NCBI GenBank assembly: GCA_038380795.1
Contig: CM076261.1
Coordinates: 94,634,418 to 94,698,417 of the forward strand
Source: Pyrocephalus nanus
Taxonomy: Eukaryota; Chordata; Aves; Passeriformes; Tyrannidae
DNA length: 64,000 nucleotides
Reading direction: 5' to 3'
Positions 46,030-56,910 of this stretch are shown here, one piece after another (the first letter of the stretch is position 1; each line of letters opens with the position of its first letter). The notes under the pieces are model-generated. The model had not been told where the DNA came from. It ran no database searches and worked only from the letters and a program-made list of their open reading frames with translations. The translations under genes and the position numbers were made by a program.

Positions 46030-46648
46030 GATGAGATGGCAGTCAGTGCAAAATAAGCCTGGAGCTGTATTCCCTGAATTTCCAACCATTTCCATTCAGA
46101 CTCTTTCATTCTTTGAGCTTGCAAAGAGAGACACATCCTCCAGAGAAGGGCTGGAAGGCTCTGCGAGGAAAATTGTTAGCTTAACCAGCAGGAAGGAACT
46201 CACTTTGGGGATCCTTGTGAGACCACCCTGAAAAACTTGTTCCCTGTCTCTGTGCCTGAAGTCCAAGTCTGGGATGTGGACAAAACAGCTCTGACTGCTT
46301 CCCTGAAGAGGTGGTGAACACCCATTTTTGACTTGCCTTCTCTAATCTTTTATCCCTGTATATTGGGCTTTTGTTTTTGCACCTCTGCCTCTCCAGCAAA
46401 TGAAACCTGAGATGAGGTGTTTGGTGTCTCCCATGATAATAAGATTTAGAATCCCACTGGGTATGTGATGTACTGATTTTTTCTTGCTTTTTTTTGGTTT
46501 TCTGTCTTTGAAGAGGCTGGGTAGGTGAGCTGGGATGATATCAGTGTTTGTCAGGTAATAATTATCAGGTGCTATCAGAAAGCTGTTCTCACCTTGATGT
46601 GTTGGCAGGGGGTAAACAGTGATAACCCAACCTGTTCACCCAGCTTGG
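46030..46648. other. Unique sequence, no gene seen
   Basis: Nothing recognised on either strand. Confidence 0.4.
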
Positions 46649-47384
46649 AATCACTGAATAGTTTGGATTGGACCAGATGACCTTTAAAGGTCATGAAAAG
46701 GGGTATCTTCAAGCTGATCAGGCTGTTCAGAGACTCATCAAACATGATCCTGAGTGTTTCCAGGGGTGGGGAATCTACCAGCAATCTCTGGGCCACCTGG
46801 TCCAGTGTTTCACCATCCTCATTGTAAAAAAGTGCTTCCTTATGTTTAGTCTGAATCTCCCTCTCTGAGTTTAGAGCCATCACCTCTTGTCCTACCACTA
46901 CAGAACCTACTAAAAAACATCTCTCCATCTTTCTTAAAAGCCATCTTCAGGTACTGAAAGGCTGCAGTGAGGTCTCCTTGAAGCCTCTTCTCCAGGCTGA
47001 ACAGCCCCAGCTCTCTCAGCCTGAGAGATCCCCAGAGCAGAGGGGCTCCAGCCCTCTGACTGTTTTTTTTGTCTCCTCTGGAGCTTTTTCAATGGGTCCA
47101 TGTCTTTCCAATGCTGAGGATCCCTGGGGTAGACACAGTGCTCCAGATGAGGGTCTCATCAGAGTGGAGGAGAGGAGGAGAATCCCAAAAGCCCAGGGTA
47201 CAGTTGACCTTCAGGGCTGCGAGCGCACATTGGCGGGACCTGTCCCACTTCTCATCCAGCAGTGTCCCTCTGTCCTTCCCCACAGGGCTATTCTCCATCC
47301 CTCCATCTCCCAGCCTGTATGGATGCCAGGGGATGACCTGATCTATGAGCAGGACCTTGCACTTGGCCTTGCAAAGCACAAAAT
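46649..47384 (-). mobile_element. CR1 LINE, about 736 bp of the 3' end
   Basis: Read on the minus strand it ends at AATCACTGAATAGTTTGGAT (left side). Rightward it carries the GTCCTACCACTACAGAACC block, the TTCTCCAGGCTGAACAGCCC block, TCTCAGCCTGAGAGATCCCC and GGACCTGTCCCACTTCTCAT, reaching ORF2 at CAGGACCTTGCACTTGGCCT. The C-terminal end of the ORF2 reverse-transcriptase protein is legible, including DRSRQCALAALKVNCTLGF, but stops and frameshifts break it. The left 100 bp is more diverged than the rest. Longest CR1 copy in the window. Confidence 0.95.
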
Positions 47385-49162
47385 GTTAGGCCTCAGTCTT
47401 TGGAGAGCTTGTGTTTATGACCCCATTTTCTTCTGGGATCCCGATCCCTGAGAGCTCTAATGCTGTTGAAGTCCATATGAGCACATTCACTGATTGGGTT
47501 TTGGAAACAGAAGCAGCAGATGAGAAATGTTTCCCTATTTGGCTCCTTGTCCTTCTGCAGTCTATGGCATGGGAGGCTTGGAAAGTTATTTTTGACTCTA
47601 TATAATGGACACTTCACACAGGAGACTAATTCAGTACTTCTATAAAAAAAGAAGATAAATAACAGCAACAAACACCAGAAAGCTGAAATAATAAACCATC
47701 TGACTGGACTGGCTGGTCTGCAACTTGTTTTTCTCTCCTCAGAATGGAAGTACAATCTTGTCTCCTCCATCTCCACACTCCCTTCCCTTTCCTTTCAGAC
47801 ATGTTGATTCTTCTTCATTCAGAAAGAAATTCCTATTGCCTAAAGTTGTTTTTATTTGTTTGCCTTAAGTGACTGCATCACCTGACAACTTCCTTTCATC
47901 ACCTGCCAATTCCTTTTACAAACCTGTCCCTTAATTGCTGCTTAGACTTCAGATGAGCTTTTGTGTAACCACTGCTTGGCTCCCAGTCCACCCTGAAACC
48001 CACGGGCTTTAATAACAGCACAGCATGATAAGAATATTACTTGTAAAAGTGTTTCTTATCCCACGTTATGAATGAACAGAATACAAAGAGTTGTGCTCGT
48101 TCCCCACCCTGCTGAAAGGAAATAAAACGGCAATTTTTCTAAAAGGCAACTCCTCCACCTCCCCACTGATTTGTTCCTTTGAGTTTTTTTGTCACTGCAA
48201 ACAAACTCTGATTTGTGTTTCTGTCGAACATGCTGGCCAGTATCTTCTGAATTGGTCAAATATCAAGTGTATGCTGCCTGTTTTCCAGGAAAATGCCGGT
48301 TGAAATTGCAGTATTATTTCCTTCTGGAGAAATTCTTGGTATTTCTTTCAAATGTCCAGAAATAACACAATTTTAACCAGAGCAGTTGTTGCTGTGATCC
48401 ATGTAGAGAATCAGTGGAGAGGTATCCACCTTTCTTCTGATTAATCATGTAGACTCTTCATTATCTCTGTTTTCCAGATTACTACTGACTACTTAGGAAG
48501 CATAAAAACTTATTTTTATGGAAGTATCCACCTTGAAAAAAAGAGATAAAGTTAGGAAATTGGGTGCCTAATGTTAAAAAACCCATTGGTTTCAGACCCT
48601 AGGATTTGGAAGCAAGGGCTGAGAGAGATCTATAGCTCTCATACATGCACAGATATTGATATAATCAGACTCTTTAAATCAGCAGTTTTCCAAGATATTA
48701 GTGTACCTAGCACTGTGCAGTATCATTAGCTGGGAGATGAAAAGGGGAGATAAGCTCTCTGGCTGTTGGCCAAAACTTAGTCTAAGCTTTAAGAGTGTAA
48801 ACCATAATTGAGGGACATAAAAAAAAATGAATATCTGTTGGTGAAACTCGGTCCATCCTGGTTCAGTGTGCTGAGACAAGCAAGAAAGGCCTGAAACTCC
48901 TCTTCCAAATAAATGTGGAGGTTGGGCTCAGGAATCCTCTCAAAGTAGGTTGGTGGGGTAGCTGGGGATGGAGAAACTGAAAACATGGCTATACACCACC
49001 CCCCCACCCATGTGTGATTCACCTTGTGCCAACTAACGCTGCTCCACGTCTCTGACATCCTAACACCAGAATATTTTGGTGTTTTGGGACTCACATGGCT
49101 CATGGAATACCTTGAAACCCATGGATTTATGAGAAAGTGCTCTACCATTTATTAATCAACTT
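47385..49162. other. Unique sequence, no gene seen
   Basis: No repeat family or exon recognised. TTCCTTTCATCACCTGCCAA and a near copy lie in short tandem at about 47877-47915. Confidence 0.45.
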
Positions 49163-49262
49163 GGAAGTGTTGGACAGGGCTTGGAGCAACCTGGTCCAGT
49201 GGAAGGTAGCCCTGCTCATGGTATGGAGTTGGAATAAGATCTTTAGGCACTTTTTCCAACTC
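49163..49262 (+). mobile_element. CR1 LINE 3' end remnant
   Basis: GAAGTGTTGGACAGGGCTTG, GAGCAACCTGGTCCAGTGGA, GGTAGCCCTGCTCATGGTAT and GGCACTTTTTCCAACTC follow CR1 order. Diverged and without the terminal tail. Confidence 0.88.
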
Positions 49263-50343
49263 TTCGCCCCCCCCCTCCATAGTCAGTATTCTCCCTTCCA
49301 GAGCCATGCAGAATTGCTACAGATCCCAGCTCCTGATAAAATCTTAATGGCTGGAATCTTTGTCCTTCGGGATGAGGCAGGATAACTGCATTTCAGGTGC
49401 CCCACTGCTTTCCTAGAATTTCTCTGAGCATGTTTCCTGCCCAGACTCTCCTCTCAGGGCACAGCTTTCAGCTGCCAGTCATGTAAAAAACAGTGTCAGA
49501 CCAAACTTCTGTGTTCTGGACCAAATTTGAGCATGTAAATTTTATATTTTCCTTGGCTCAGGATCTGAGTCACCTTCCTGAGCTTTGTCCTTCATTGTGC
49601 TCGTGCTGAACTGAGTTTTATATCTGGTTATTACTTCAAGTCAAGATGGAGTTTTGATTGCTGCATCTTTTATTAGCAAGAGTTGCAGAGGTGCCGTTGC
49701 AGATTCACTATTCATCTCTAGCATTTTTTGGCTGCTTTGAAAGGATCCTCTGATTTTACAAGCAGAGTTAAATCTCCATCTTAATACAGTGGGTGTGAGG
49801 CTAAGAAACCTAAGAAGTTTTCCAGTTCAGTCTCATCACTAAGGAAAGTCAACCAAAAATACAAGTAAACCATAACACAGTTTTTTGGTTTTGTTTTTGG
49901 TTTTGTTTTATTTATTTTGTGATGGTATGTGGACTAATGACTCAACAATAAAGCTGATCACCCAGGCCCTATGATTTTCCTTCTATCTCTGCTACTAAGC
50001 CATAAGCAAGTCACCCTGTTCCCTATGTATTGTTTAATGTAAAGGGTTAATATTCCTGCCTCTTGGATGTGCTGTGATGGAAGAAGTCTCCCTGTAAGTA
50101 TAATGACTCTTGGTTAAGCCAGGTAGATGTAACCAGAAAACATGGTGTGGGTTTTTAAACAAATTGTAGGATTTTTGTGTGTTCACAGGGACAACTTCAC
50201 ACAAAATCAATAAACAGTGTCTGTCCTGTGCAGGTTTTTGTACTGTTGTGATACTTCTCTCTTACACAACCAGTTTTGTTTTTAGTTAAAAATGTCCCAC
50301 ACCAACTGGGAACCCCCAAATTTATGGATAAGGAAGCTGAGAT

Positions 50344-50349
<6 letters not shown>
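49263..50349. other. Unique sequence, no gene seen
   Basis: A T/G low-complexity patch (TTTTGGTTTTGTTTTTGG) lies at 49881-49919. No repeat family or exon recognised. Confidence 0.45.

Positions 50350-50378
<29 letters not shown>
50350..50378. repeat. Poly-A run (29 A)
   Basis: A long homopolymer. The left flank is not a recognised retroposon. Confidence 0.94.
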
Positions 50379-50381
<3 letters not shown>

Positions 50382-51504
50382 GAGATTTGAAATGAGACTC
50401 GATGCAAAAAGCTGTCAGAGGTCTCCTGGGGCTTGACAAGCTTTGAACCCCTTGATTTAGTTTGTATTAGTTTTCAAAGACATGCTATGACAGCCAAAAG
50501 TTCAGGAACAATGTAATGTCTAAGGCCATCACCATTAAGGAGGTAATAAAGAGGAGGATCCCACCAGCCTTAAAATCCAGGACTCTGCAAATGGCTGATA
50601 CTTGTGAGTCACTTAAGAATAATATGTCCTGCAGGAATAGCTCAGATAGACAGGGACACACCAGCAAACCATAGAGCACCTCATGGATGATAAAGTATAA
50701 TAATTCAAGGCTCATTATGAAAGGAACCTGTATGGAAATAATCTCAGTTAAAAGCAGAATAAAAGAACAAAGGAATCAGCAAGTACCCAGAAGGGTCATG
50801 TAGGGCACCCTCCCTTGATATGATTAAATAGACGAATAAGTGAATAAGTAATAATCTAATCATAAAAGGGGCCAGGCAAACTCAGCATTAAACTACCAGA
50901 CTAGGCAAGTTTTTCATTTGTGACCAAATGACCTCATATTTTTTCCATCTGCTTCTATTAAGCAGAGTCGTTTCTTCCATCAGTGCAGTGGTGAAAAAAT
51001 TTCTCCAACTCTTCAAGGGAGAGAGGAGTAAATGGTTTCTTCTGGGAAGGAAGAGGGAGAAATTAATTTCCTGACACATTCTTTCCTAAAAGCAGTGAGA
51101 ATTTTGCTCTTAATTTCAGGGGTCTGTTGGGGGAAGACTGAGGCCTGGACAGAATAGGGTTGATCTTCCGTGGTGGAAGATCATCGCTTAGGACACTCTG
51201 AGGAAGGCTCAGTGCCCCACAATGTGTTTTTTCATGGACAAGACAGCCAAGGCACAGACCTGACCTGCCCAAGAGCATCCAGGAAGCCACAGACCTGAGA
51301 ATCAGGAACAGTCTCTGATCTCCTGCCTCTCAACACAGTTTCCAAATCATTATCTTTTCTTGAAGAGGAAAAAAACACATCTTATTCACATTTCTTTGGT
51401 CACCCTGTTTCTGCTGGTAGGATTAGGGTTAGGATTTTGACTCACTGGGTCTGCATGTGTCCAAAATACAAAAGCTGATGCGTACTTATCCCAAATTTTG
51501 TGGC
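50379..51504. other. Unique sequence, no gene seen
   Basis: A two-unit telomere-like TTAGGGTTAGG word occurs at 51424-51434. No repeat family or exon recognised. Confidence 0.45.
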
Positions 51505-51895
51505 ACAGTTCCCAAAGCTCCTGAGGGATATTTTGACTCTCTTTTGAGTGCAATCCATCAGACTGCAGCAGGATGATGTCCACTGGTGTCCTCAAAACAA
51601 GCTGTCTGGGGATGAAACCAGGTGGATACTGAAAGGGATGTCTGGCAGAGTCTCCTCCAATGCCTCTGAATCAGCAGTTCTAAATTCTGAAGAGGAGAGA
51701 TGGGCCAAAATTACGTGTTGTCCCCAAATAGTGTGTCCTGTTGGCACTGCTTGAAGCAGAGCATTAGGCTTTTCTGGGAGGGTGTTTTTCTTCTGAGCTC
51801 TGTGATGACCTGGTGAGTTCCAAGCTGAGATTAGGACACTGCTGATGTGGAAGAATAAATAAATGAGGGTTTTTTTTTTCTTCAGTCTACAGAAA
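51505..51895. repeat. 390-bp direct repeat, copy 1
   Basis: This segment recurs in the same orientation at 53421-53816, 1,916 bp downstream. The first 310 bp match with only about seven differences, mostly C/T or G/A changes, so identity there is near 98%; the last 80 bp are less similar but still align to TCTACAGAAAA. The minus strand contains open frames in both copies (start MRTPVDIILLQSDGL) that I cannot assign to a family. No TG...CA ends, no target duplication and no poly-A tail are visible. It may be an unrecognised interspersed repeat or a local segmental duplication. Confidence 0.9.
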
Positions 51896-52659
51896 AACTC
51901 ACAGCACTTCTACAGGTCTCCTCCAAAAGCTGTGGTGGTAGAAAGGTGCCCATGGGAGTGGGAACTTGTGATTTCTTGATCCTCTTGAAGCTCAGAAGAT
52001 TAATGGCAATTCTGATACTGCTCCCTTGCACTCAAAGTGCTTGAAATGTGTTGTTCAGCACAGAAAGTTTGTCCCAGGGCACAGATTTCGTTCTATCCAA
52101 ATATCTGTTACAAAGACTGAGTCGGTGAATTTGGTGCTGTGCCTCTTGGCAGGAGGAAAGCACCACACAGAGGCTGTTCAAACATTCATTTATTTACAGA
52201 ATAATTGCTGGTTATTAACTGGTTAATTAATAAAGATTAGATGCAGTGGTGGGGGAGAGGAACTTGAGATTAAATAAAGTTTGGCAGCAGTGGTGGGTGG
52301 TGTATTATAAAGGTTTGTAAATGTGTGGAAGAAGAAGAGGAAATTAAGTCAAATTGATCATGGGGGAACAAGGGAGTAAGATAAGTAGGGACAGGCTTAG
52401 CAGGACAGCCCAGAGCTTAAAAAAAGGAAACAAGACAATACCTTCTAACCAGCTCCAGCTGGTGAATAAGAGCAGTGCCTCACCTTGCAGATTGCAAGTG
52501 GAATGTGGATTGGGTTTCCCATCCCCAGGGCTAATTGTGGGCAAGCAGATGCTCAGCTGAGTTGAGAGATTAAGTCAGCACGGAGCAACCCACAGGGTGT
52601 GGAGGAGAGACTTTCTAGACTGTTCCCAATAACTGGACTTTTCTCCCCTAGAGCTCTCT
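51896..52659. other. Unique sequence between the direct repeats
   Basis: Unique, AT-moderate sequence. No primer-binding site or other retroelement interior is recognised next to the repeat. Confidence 0.45.
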
Positions 52660-52810
52660 CTGCCCCAGGATCACAAAGCATTACATAAACCACAGTTGGC
52701 TAAGTTTTTTGATAAGGTTTTCCTTTCTTATTTGAAGGAGTGGGTAAGGGTTATTAGCTTTGTTCCACCGATGAGGAAACCAAGGCACAGAGAAGTCAAT
52801 ATACCTCTAC
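52660..52810 (+). mobile_element. MIR-like ancient SINE remnant
   Basis: GGATCACAAAGCATTACATA, then ATTAGCTTTGTTCCACCGAT and GAGGAAACCAAGGCACAGAG correspond to MIR 'AAAGCGCTTTACATG', then 'CCATTTTACAGATGAGGAAACTGAGGCACAGAGAGG'. The right end breaks off near AGTCAATATACC. A further possible MIR 3' piece, CATGAAATCAAACCCAGGCC, lies at about 53058-53077. Confidence 0.6.
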
Positions 52811-53340
52811 CCACAAATCCCACTGAGAGCATCCCCTGGCTGCTGAGAGCCGTGCAACGGATTCTGGGAGACCTGCCAAGGCAGCCAAGTGCCAGGATCA
52901 GTGACTCACGTTGTGGTGGAAGGGGGGGAGAGGGATGATTTACACCAGTGCAGTCCAAGCAATCAGGGCTGGGCTGGGCTCCTGCCATCAATGCAGATGC
53001 ACCAGTGCCCTGGACCCACTGCTCCTCCCAGAGACAGAGGCTGGGGAAAGAACCAGGCATGAAATCAAACCCAGGCCTTGAAACCACCATCATCCCCCGC
53101 CCATAAAGCCAAAGTGATTCGGCTCTTTGGTGAGCTAAATCACTTTTAGGAGGCTGCTATCATTCTCTCCTGACTGTTTGAAGGCTTGCATTCTTGTACC
53201 ACTCTTCCTGCCTCTGTGCCTCCACTACAGTTGGTATTAAAACCAGTAGTAAATCTTGTGTAAGCGCTGATTGCTGGAGTTAAAGCCCTTCATACTCTTA
53301 GCAGGGGCTCACATAAGGCCGAGGAGAATGCAGATGTTTT
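52811..53340. other. Unique sequence, no gene seen
   Basis: Apart from the possible MIR tail at 53058-53077, nothing is recognised. Confidence 0.4.
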
Positions 53341-53422
53341 GTCCCAGGACAGCATCCAGCTCTGGGGTCCCCAGCACAGGAAGGACATGGACCTGTTGAA
53401 GGGAGTCCAGAGGGGGGCCAAC
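53341..53422 (+). mobile_element. CR1 LINE internal piece cut off by the duplication
   Basis: CAGCATCCAGCTCTGGGGTC, CCCAGCACAGGAAGGACATG and GACCTGTTGAAGGGAGTCCA are the CR1 segment about 550-650 bp before its 3' end. The expected continuation about the highlighted 'GAGGCCA' block is missing; at 53421 the sequence switches directly to the 390-bp repeat. A CR1 without its 3' end is unusual and implies secondary deletion or insertion. Confidence 0.88.
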
Positions 53423-53816
53423 AGTTCCCAAAGCTCCTGAGGGATATTTTGACTCTCTTTTGAGCGCAATCCATCAGACTGCAGCAGGATGATGTCCACT
53501 GGTGTCCTCAAAACAAGCTGTCTGGGGATGAAACCAGGTGGATACTGAAAGGGATGTCTGGCAGAGTCTCCTCCAATGCCTTTGAATCAGCAGTTCTAAA
53601 TTCTGAAGAGGAGAGATGGGCCAAAATTACATGTTGTCCCCAAATAGCGTGGTCTGTTGGCACTGCTGGAAGCAGAGCATTAGGCTTTTCTGGGAGGGTG
53701 TTTTTCTTCTGAGCTCTGTGATGACCTGGTGAGCTCAAAATTTAGACTGGGACACTGCTGATGTGGAAGAATAAATAAATAAATGGGATTTTTTTTTTTC
53801 CCCGGCCTACAGAAAA
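53421..53816. repeat. 390-bp direct repeat, copy 2
   Basis: Second copy of the segment at 51505-51895, same orientation. It begins at ACAGTTCCCAAAG directly against a broken CR1 and ends at CCTACAGAAAA. It has one extra AAAT unit (AATAAATAAATAAATG against AATAAATAAATG) and a run of differences around 53728-53750. The minus-strand frame at 53508-53738 (76 codons) is open but unrecognised. Confidence 0.9.
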
Positions 53817-54107
53817 GTACAATTAAGAGAGACAGAACAGTTTGTTTGCTGTATGGGTATAGGGGGAACTGTGACAAAGAAAGGAAATAAAATGTTTTTC
53901 TGGATTTACAGGACAAAAGAAGACATTAGCTTAGATGGCAGTGCTGGATATCCAAATTTGACATGGCAGAGCTTTTCCTAGAGAGAGGGGTAATGACACA
54001 CTGGGCTGCTGCGGTTGGAAAGCTTCCAAAAAACAAATTGGAAGGTCATTCTAAGGGATGATTTCTGTGAGGTGAAACACCTCTAGAGGCAGGAAGTCCA
54101 CTGAGTT
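53817..54107. other. Unique sequence, no gene seen
   Basis: Nothing recognised; no continuation of the broken CR1 is found here. Confidence 0.4.
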
Positions 54108-54412
54108 ATAGAATCATAGAATGGTTTGGGTTGGGAGGGACCTCAAGGATCATATAGTTTGAACCCTCTTGCCATGGGCAGGGACACACCTTCCACTAAC
54201 CCAGGTTGTTCTAAGCCCCACCCAACCTGGCCTTGAACACTTCCAGGGATTGGGCAGCCACAGCTTCTCAGGGAAATGTGTTCCAGGGCCTCACTACCCT
54301 CACAGGGAACAATTTTTCCCCAATTTCTAATCTAAATCTGCCCTCCTTCAGCTTAAAGCCATTCCCCCTTGTCCTGTCACTGCACACCCTTGTCAGAAGC
54401 CTCTCTCCAGAT
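54108..54412 (-). mobile_element. CR1 LINE 3' end
   Basis: TATAGAATCATAGAATGGTT, GGGTTGGGAGGGACCTCAAG, CTTGAACACTTCCAGGGATT, the TTCCCCAATTTCTAATCTAA block and CATTCCCCCTTGTCCTGTCA are the minus-strand view of about 305 bp of a CR1 3' end. The copy is close to the other GGTTTGGGTTGGAAGGGACC-type copies. Confidence 0.96.
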
Positions 54413-55286
54413 GGTCTAGGTAGGTCTGGAGATGGAGTAGATTTCTCCCTGTGTTGTCAATAATTCAATGTTCTTCAGCTCTGGGTTGTTTAAGGACCTG
54501 GGAAGTTTCTGGCCAACTCTCTAGTTCCTAAAATAACATCCCTACATTATAGATGCTTCTTTTGGACAAACCTTTACTATGCTTCTGTGATTTTATCACA
54601 GCCAAGGAGCTCATTTTGGTCAATCAGTCCGTATCATTCCTCAGAAAATGGTTTTCCACTTCCATGTGCTTTCCCCCTGTGCTGCAAATTTTTAGTAAGG
54701 GTTTTAAACAAATGGGAAAAAAAAAAGAGTCTCTTGAACAAGCTGTTGAACAGCTGAGTCTGAGGCAATCACATTACATGTTGGGTTCATTTATTTTCTA
54801 GGTAAAAATGTTTCTTAGAGGGTTTGTTTTCTGGCATATGCATTTTTCCAGCATAAACTCCAGGTGTTGATTGGTTATTGATTTCCAGGGAGCAAGCAAT
54901 TTCCTGAAATAGCCCCTTGCTTGTCCTAGACCCTCTACAGAGGGAAGAAAAGACTAATAAAGGTGATTCTTTGGTGGGGGGGAGGGTGTTGATATGGGTT
55001 ATAATTGGTCTTCATTACCAGTTCATCGACTGGTTTGTTAGATCATTAATCGCCCTTGGTTTTGATCTGGGTCATTAACTAACAAACTTGTCATTAGCTG
55101 CTGGAAAATGACCAGCTCTTTTTTTTTTTTAGGATTATTGCACTGAGCAATCACTGCTGTTGAGTCCCAGAGGGTGGGAGACAAGACTCTCCAGAGCACT
55201 CTTTGCTGGTTCATTGGTGGTGTATGAACATCCAGCCAGGCTGTTTCTTTGTCAGGGATCAAAAGCTATCTAGGATGCTGGCACAA
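54413..55286. other. Unique sequence, no gene seen
   Basis: Short A run (54716-54726) and T run (55119-55129). No repeat family or exon recognised. Confidence 0.45.
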
Positions 55287-55315
55287 GGGTTTTTTTGTTT
55301 TGTTTTGTTTTGTTC
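55287..55315. repeat. (TTTTG)n microsatellite
   Basis: A T run followed by four TTTTG units, directly upstream of a CR1 3' end (8 bp away). Confidence 0.9.
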
Positions 55316-55322
55316 CTTCACT

Positions 55323-55772
55323 AGAATCATGGAATTGTTAAGGTTGGAAAAAACCTTTAGGATCATCAAGCCCAAGCCATTAACCCAGCGCTGCCAAGGC
55401 CACCTCTACACCACGTCCCCAAACACCACATCTACAAGTCTTTTAAATCCCTTCAGGGATGGTGACTCAACCACTCTCCTGGGCAGCCTCTTCCAGTGCT
55501 CGACAACCCTTTCTGTGAAGAAACTTTTCCTAATATCCAATCTAAACCTCCCCTGGAGCAACTTGTGGCCTTTTCCTCTCATCCTGTTGCTCGTTGCATG
55601 GAAAAAGAGACCAACCTCCACCTCACTACACCTCCTGTCAGGGAGTTGTAGAGAATGATAAGGTCTCCCCTGAGCCCCCTTTTCTCCAGGCTAAACAATC
55701 CCAGTTCCCTCAGATGCTCCTGATAAAGCTTTTGCTCCAGACCCTTCCCCATCCTCAGTACCCTGAACTTCT
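55323..55772 (-). mobile_element. CR1 LINE 3' end, 'TTAAGGTTGGAAAA' type
   Basis: AGAATCATGGAATTGTTAAG, GTTGGAAAAAACCTTTAGGA, TCCCTTCAGGGATGGTGACT, TTCCAGTGCTCGACAACCCT, ATCCAATCTAAACCTCCCCT, CTCATCCTGTTGCTCGTTGC and TTTTCTCCAGGCTAAACAAT follow CR1 order on the minus strand for 450 bp. It shares its lineage with the copies at 12933 and 59649 and is the best preserved of them. Confidence 0.96.
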
Positions 55773-56840
55773 AAACAGAGGCATCATCTGACTGTAAGAA
55801 AGGAAACTCTCACTCTCTGCTTCTTTGTTAACAAACAATGAGTCACTTTGAAATCACATTTCTTGGCTGATAGGATTGAGTTTTTCTGGTTTGTACCTGC
55901 AGAAGGTCTTTGGTTGGAAGTTTATTTTCGTGCCTTTGGAGGGTGTGGGACTGAAAACTGTGGAGATTAAAACACACAGTAAAAGCAAAAAGAAGCTGGA
56001 CTCCATCCATCCTTCCTCAGTAGTGTCTCTCAAATGAGATCTCAGATGGCAGAGGAGAAATCTCTCAGTTTTACTGACAAATATCACCAATAGGGTTGTT
56101 AGTATAAGTTTCCCTTGGATTTCCTGCACGCAAACATCCAACCTGGTTAGAAATTCAGGAAGGACCCCAAAATCCACCAAGGAGCCATGAAAAGGAGATT
56201 TCCTTTTCTCATTATTGATCCAAACAGAAAGTTGTGGGTTTTTTTCCTCATTGGTCCGAACAGGAATCAAGCCAGTCCTCTAGAAATGAAACTCCCCATT
56301 TTTCATTCCAAGTTGCCCCGAGCCAACTTCCCACCATGGCACTTCTCCAGGACACAGAGGAGTTGAGCTGTTCTATCTCAGCTTTCCCAAGAAAGCAGAT
56401 CTTGCTGTAAATAGGTTCTCCCAGAATGAAAACCTGGATCTTTCCAGCACTGCAGAAGTAACTCCCTTTATTTTTGGTAAAGCTGGGCTCTTGAGGAGAA
56501 CCTAGTCAACAAGCAAAATTAAATGGAATTCATGCAAGCTCCTGTATTAAAAGTGTCTGCTTCATTTTACAAACATTACTGATGGAAAAATCCTGTTCCA
56601 GCTCAAAATCTGGGAATTCAGTCCCACTGTCACACTGGACCCACTGCCTGCCCCCATTCCCTGTCCTCACTCCCTTCTTTCCTCCCCAGGAATTCCATCA
56701 CGTCAACATCCTACTGCCAGCAAGGGAGATGTGGAGATGAGGGATGCATCATTTTTAAGAGTTTTGTGTCTCCAGGACAAATTGTAACGCTCCAAGTCAT
56801 GTTTTTATGAACTCCATGATAATAATAATAGTAACATCCA
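55773..56840. other. Unique sequence, no gene seen
   Basis: A minus-strand frame of 138 codons (55854-56270) has no recognisable domain. No repeat family recognised. Confidence 0.4.
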
Positions 56841-56910
56841 GTAGGGAGGGAGGGAGGGAGGGAGGGAGGGAAGGAGGGAGGGAGGGAGGGAAGGAGGGAG
56901 TGAGGGAGGG
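56841..56910. repeat. (GGGA)n purine repeat
   Basis: About seventeen GGGA units with three AAGG/TGAG interruptions, preceded by a short AATAATAATA stretch (56818-56830). Runs of three Gs every four bases give strong G-quadruplex potential on the plus strand. Confidence 0.94.

Noticed and set aside
51419..51436. Interstitial telomere repeat (TTAGGGTTAGG)
   Set aside because: Only about two imperfect units, within chance expectation for 64 kb.
51505..53816. The direct repeats as the two LTRs of one retrotransposon
   Set aside because: No TG...CA ends, no TATA/AATAAA arrangement, no primer-binding site or polypurine tract, and the interior holds an old MIR remnant.
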